Source: Ruminococcus sp.
Lineage (GTDB): Bacteria > Bacillota > Clostridia > Oscillospirales > Ruminococcaceae
Direction: 5' to 3'
NCBI GenBank assembly: GCA_022641595.1
Contig: JALCDN010000015.1
Location: 1-33,604 of the forward strand
Length of the DNA stretch: 33,604 nt
Shown: positions 31,465 through 33,604 of the stretch, piece by piece
How the letters are laid out: each line of letters starts with the position of its first letter
Position numbering within the stretch: position 1 is the stretch's first letter
Translations under genes and position numbers: made by a program
Notes under the pieces: model-generated
Told to the model about the DNA's origin: nothing
Databases searched by the model: none
Seen by the model: only the letters and a program-made list of their open reading frames with translations

Positions 31465-32442
31465 ATGTCAAATTTAAGAAGAAAACATCTTAACCTGCGT
31501 ATACTTGCGGTTTTTCAAAGTATAATAATACTTATTCTTATCATATTACTTGTATATGTCGAATTTATCAAAGTCCCTGTCGAAACAAGCGTTCCTGCCT
31601 CGGTAATCCTCGATAACAGCAAGGAGGACGGCGAAGTTCGCACAAAAGCTGTCATTGAAAAAAAAGAAACCTACTACCAGCTCGATGGCAAGAAAATCCT
31701 CCTGTCAGACGATACCTACGGCGAAATATTTCTTCCTGTATACAAGGATGTTCCTGCAAGTACACTCGATAAAAAAGCTATGGTAACAAGAAACGGTTAC
31801 ACTTTCTATAAGCCCGACAGTAAGGTTACGTCAATACTTGGCATAGACGTATCTGCTCATCAGACCTCAGTCAACTGGCAGCAAGTCAAGGACGCCGGAG
31901 TTCAGTTCGTTATGATACGTGTAGGTTATCGCTCCTACGGCGGCGGTCAGATACATATTGACGAAAACTTTGAAGATAATATAAAGGGCGCTGAGGCTGT
32001 CGGTATAAACGTCGGCGTTTACTTCTTCTCTCAGGCTGTCACTACTGACGAAGCCGTTCAGGAGGCTGATGCCGTTATTGACGCAATTTCTAAATATAAA
32101 ATAACTTACCCCGTCGTTTTCGACTGGGAACTCATTTCAGACGACACTGCCCGTACTGATAATATACCCGTAGATACCCTTACTGACTGCTGTGTATCTT
32201 TCTGCGAACGTGTTAAATCTGCCGGTTATAAGCCAATGATTTATCAGAATAAACGTACTTCCCTGTTTAAGCTTGACTTACCTCGCCTTACTGATTACGA
32301 TTTCTGGCTCGCCGAATACGGCTCTACTCCCTCTTACTATTATAACTACAATATGTGGCAGTATTCATGCACAGGCACAATTCCGGGCATTTTTGGCGAT
32401 GTAGACCTCAACTTAAGCTTCAAGGATTATGCTGCACAATGA
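31465..32442 (+). CDS. Membrane-anchored GH25 lysozyme (N-acetylmuramidase)
   Basis: A 325-residue cell-wall hydrolase. After a basic N-terminus, one hydrophobic helix (ILAVFQSIIILILIILLVYV) anchors it, a ~95-residue spacer follows, and the GH25 barrel occupies about residues 125-325. Family hallmarks are LGIDVSAHQ (catalytic Asp), VMIRVGYR, GVYFFSQAV, the VVFDWE motif with the likely catalytic acidic pair, FWLAEY and MWQYSCTGTIPGI. It should cut the glycan strands of peptidoglycan on the outer face of the membrane. GAGGAGGAAATA precedes the ATG. It is monocistronic, with an operator-like promoter and its own terminator. Confidence 0.95.
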   Translation: MSNLRRKHLNLRILAVFQSIIILILIILLVYVEFIKVPVETSVPASVILDNSKEDGEVRTKAVIEKKETYYQLDGKKILLSDDTYGEIFLPVYKDVPASTLDKKAMVTRNGYTFYKPDSKVTSILGIDVSAHQTSVNWQQVKDAGVQFVMIRVGYRSYGGGQIHIDENFEDNIKGAEAVGINVGVYFFSQAVTTDEAVQEADAVIDAISKYKITYPVVFDWELISDDTARTDNIPVDTLTDCCVSFCERVKSAGYKPMIYQNKRTSLFKLDLPRLTDYDFWLAEYGSTPSYYYNYNMWQYSCTGTIPGIFGDVDLNLSFKDYAAQ

Positions 32443-32480
32443 TTCAATTGCCGACAACTAAAATTGAAAAGTAAATAAAA

Positions 32481-32516
32481 ACAGGACTGACCTTGAAAAG
32501 TCAGTCCTGTTTATTT
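32481..32516. terminator. Bidirectional terminator between GH25 and the EamA transporter
   Basis: ACAGGACTGAC / GTCAGTCCTGT (32481-32510) with an 8-base loop; TTTATTTTT on the plus side and TTTTTATTTAC on the minus side. Confidence 0.92.
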
Positions 32517-32535
32517 TTCAGATGTGTATTATATT

Positions 32536-33426
32536 TCACGATTCCTTTGCTTTAGTAACCAATGTATCTGCCGTTGCAAAAATTGAACCTGCTATCATAA
32601 ACAATAGTGCTATAAAATACTGAAAAGATAATTTTTCCTTTAAAAATACAAAAGATAAAACAGAGCCAACAAATGGTGCTATGGCATAATACGCACTCGT
32701 TTTTGCTGCACCAAGAACATTTTGCGCCTTAATATAAAAAAATATACTTAATCCATATGCAATAAAACCAAGAAGTAATACAAGAAAAATATACTTGAGA
32801 TGCGGCAAACGTTCTCCAATTATTGCTGCTATAATAAGTGAACCAAGTCCGGAGCATATTCCTTTTAACGTTACTATCTGATATGTATTTTTATCAGATA
32901 TTTTCCTTGTACAATTATTTTCAAATCCCCAGCATATTGTTGCTAAAAGTATAAATGCCGAACTCCATGAAAACTTCAGACAGGATATATCTTCAAATGA
33001 CAATATAGCACTCGATATTGTAATAAGAACTATTGCTATAAGCAGCTTATGAGAAACACTTTCCTTAAAAATTAATGAAGCAATTATTGTTGTTGCAACA
33101 ATTTCAAAATTATTCAGCAATGACGCATTTGCTGAGGTTGTATGTAATAGTCCGTACATCAGGAAAATTGGTGCGAGAATATCAAGAACTATCATTCCGA
33201 TAACATACGGAATGTCGCTTTTCGACAATAAATTATTTTTATTTGTTTCAGAAGAATTTAAAATGAATATTATACCTATTCCTATGCCTGCTCCGCAATA
33301 AAGCAATCCCGCCATCATCGTTGATGATACATGATTCAGCAAAGTTTTAGAGCAAGGCATATTTACAGCATAGAATACAGCGGCTGATATTGCAAAAAAA
33401 ACGGCTTTCATTTTTGGATTTTTCAA
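32536..33426 (-). CDS. EamA/DMT family transporter
   Basis: A 296-residue membrane protein with about ten hydrophobic helices in two homologous halves, the layout of drug/metabolite transporters. Typical motifs are FYAVNMPCSKTLL in TM1, LLHTTSANASLLNNFEIV with IFKESVS at the end of the first half, and AAKTSAYYAIAPFVGSVLSFVFLKEKLS in the second half. Substrate is unknown. The start is probably the TTG at 33426 with GGAAG upstream; ATG 33411 is the alternative but has no ribosome binding site. Codons are noticeably more AT-rich than in neighbouring genes (AAT, ATA and TTA favoured), which may hint at acquisition. Confidence 0.9.
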   Translation of the reverse strand: MKNPKMKAVFFAISAAVFYAVNMPCSKTLLNHVSSTMMAGLLYCGAGIGIGIIFILNSSETNKNNLLSKSDIPYVIGMIVLDILAPIFLMYGLLHTTSANASLLNNFEIVATTIIASLIFKESVSHKLLIAIVLITISSAILSFEDISCLKFSWSSAFILLATICWGFENNCTRKISDKNTYQIVTLKGICSGLGSLIIAAIIGERLPHLKYIFLVLLLGFIAYGLSIFFYIKAQNVLGAAKTSAYYAIAPFVGSVLSFVFLKEKLSFQYFIALLFMIAGSIFATADTLVTKAKES

Positions 33427-33462
33427 TGTTTTTCACTTCCGATTACTTTAGGTTACCATTTA

Positions 33463-33491
33463 ATTATACACCCACTTCATTTAAATTTCAA
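33463..33491 (-). promoter_or_regulatory. Promoter of the EamA transporter gene
   Basis: Minus-strand TTGAAA (33491-33486), 17-base spacer, TATAAT (33468-33463). Beyond it, to the window end, I see no gene. Confidence 0.75.
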
Positions 33492-33604
33492 CACGGAAAT
33501 ACAAGTTGTAAGTGTCAAGTAAAAGTAGGCAGGGATTTGAAAAATCGTCACAATGCACAAAATGGGAATTATAATTCTGTAAGAGATTTGCAGGCAGATA
33601 AAGA

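Overview
This window looks like chromosomal DNA of a fibre-degrading gut or rumen Clostridium-class bacterium, most likely Ruminococcus or a close relative. The evidence is two secreted proteins with C-terminal type I dockerins (one a two-enzyme pectate lyase), Firmicutes-style regulation (a T-box and a THF riboswitch), a pyruvate formate-lyase fermentation operon, and moderately AT-rich DNA with strong AGGAGG ribosome binding sites. No phage, IS transposase, CRISPR array or rRNA was found.

Layout. 1-4434 (minus strand): branched-chain amino acid synthesis. leuA lies behind a T-box. ilvB and ilvN lie behind their own promoter, a BCAA-rich leader peptide and an intrinsic terminator. 4435-6701 (minus): mscL and a zinc-ribbon protein rich in Pro/Gln repeats. 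7058-8429 (plus): a VanY-type D,D-carboxypeptidase behind a long, foldable 5' leader. 8472-10498 (minus): a THF riboswitch, the folate transporter subunit folT, and folC with a 4-base overlap, a self-contained folate salvage unit. 10707-14404 (minus): the pyruvate formate-lyase operon. Here PFL is split: a core lacking the glycyl-radical domain, a 67-residue Cys-rich ORF, a separate 79-residue glycyl-radical protein, then the activase pflA. 14626-15906: an AI-2E family transporter (minus). 16318-18081: a degenerate GGDEF protein (plus). 18178-21495 (minus): a secreted PL1-PL9-dockerin pectate lyase. 21754-24204 (minus): rpmG-secE-nusG-rplK-rplA with two candidate L1-binding leaders. 24360-25001 (plus): a membrane-anchored Ser/Thr/Asp-rich protein. 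25361-25438 (minus): tRNA-Pro(CGG). 25575-28126 (minus): a membrane protein with VLDD repeats, and purA. 28456-30204 (minus): a dockerin protein built from a duplicated unknown domain. 30417-31073 (minus): an orotate-PRTase-like protein. 31465-32442 (plus): a membrane-anchored GH25 lysozyme. 32536-33426 (minus): an EamA transporter.

Four short non-coding elements share terminal inverted repeats around GGCATCTCTAAAAA. Two of them have 5-bp target duplications (CGTAA, CATAA), so I read them as a MITE-like family. The two longest (16071-16229 and 31099-31256) each lie between a good promoter and the start codon of the next gene, in the same orientation relative to transcription, so they are transcribed as 5' leaders.

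The most unusual points are the split pyruvate formate-lyase with its Cys-rich partial paralogue, the MITE-like leaders, the ilv leader-peptide attenuator next to a leu-type T-box, the twin L1 mimics, and the duplicated-domain dockerin protein. All homology statements come from reading motifs by eye; no database search or folding program was run.
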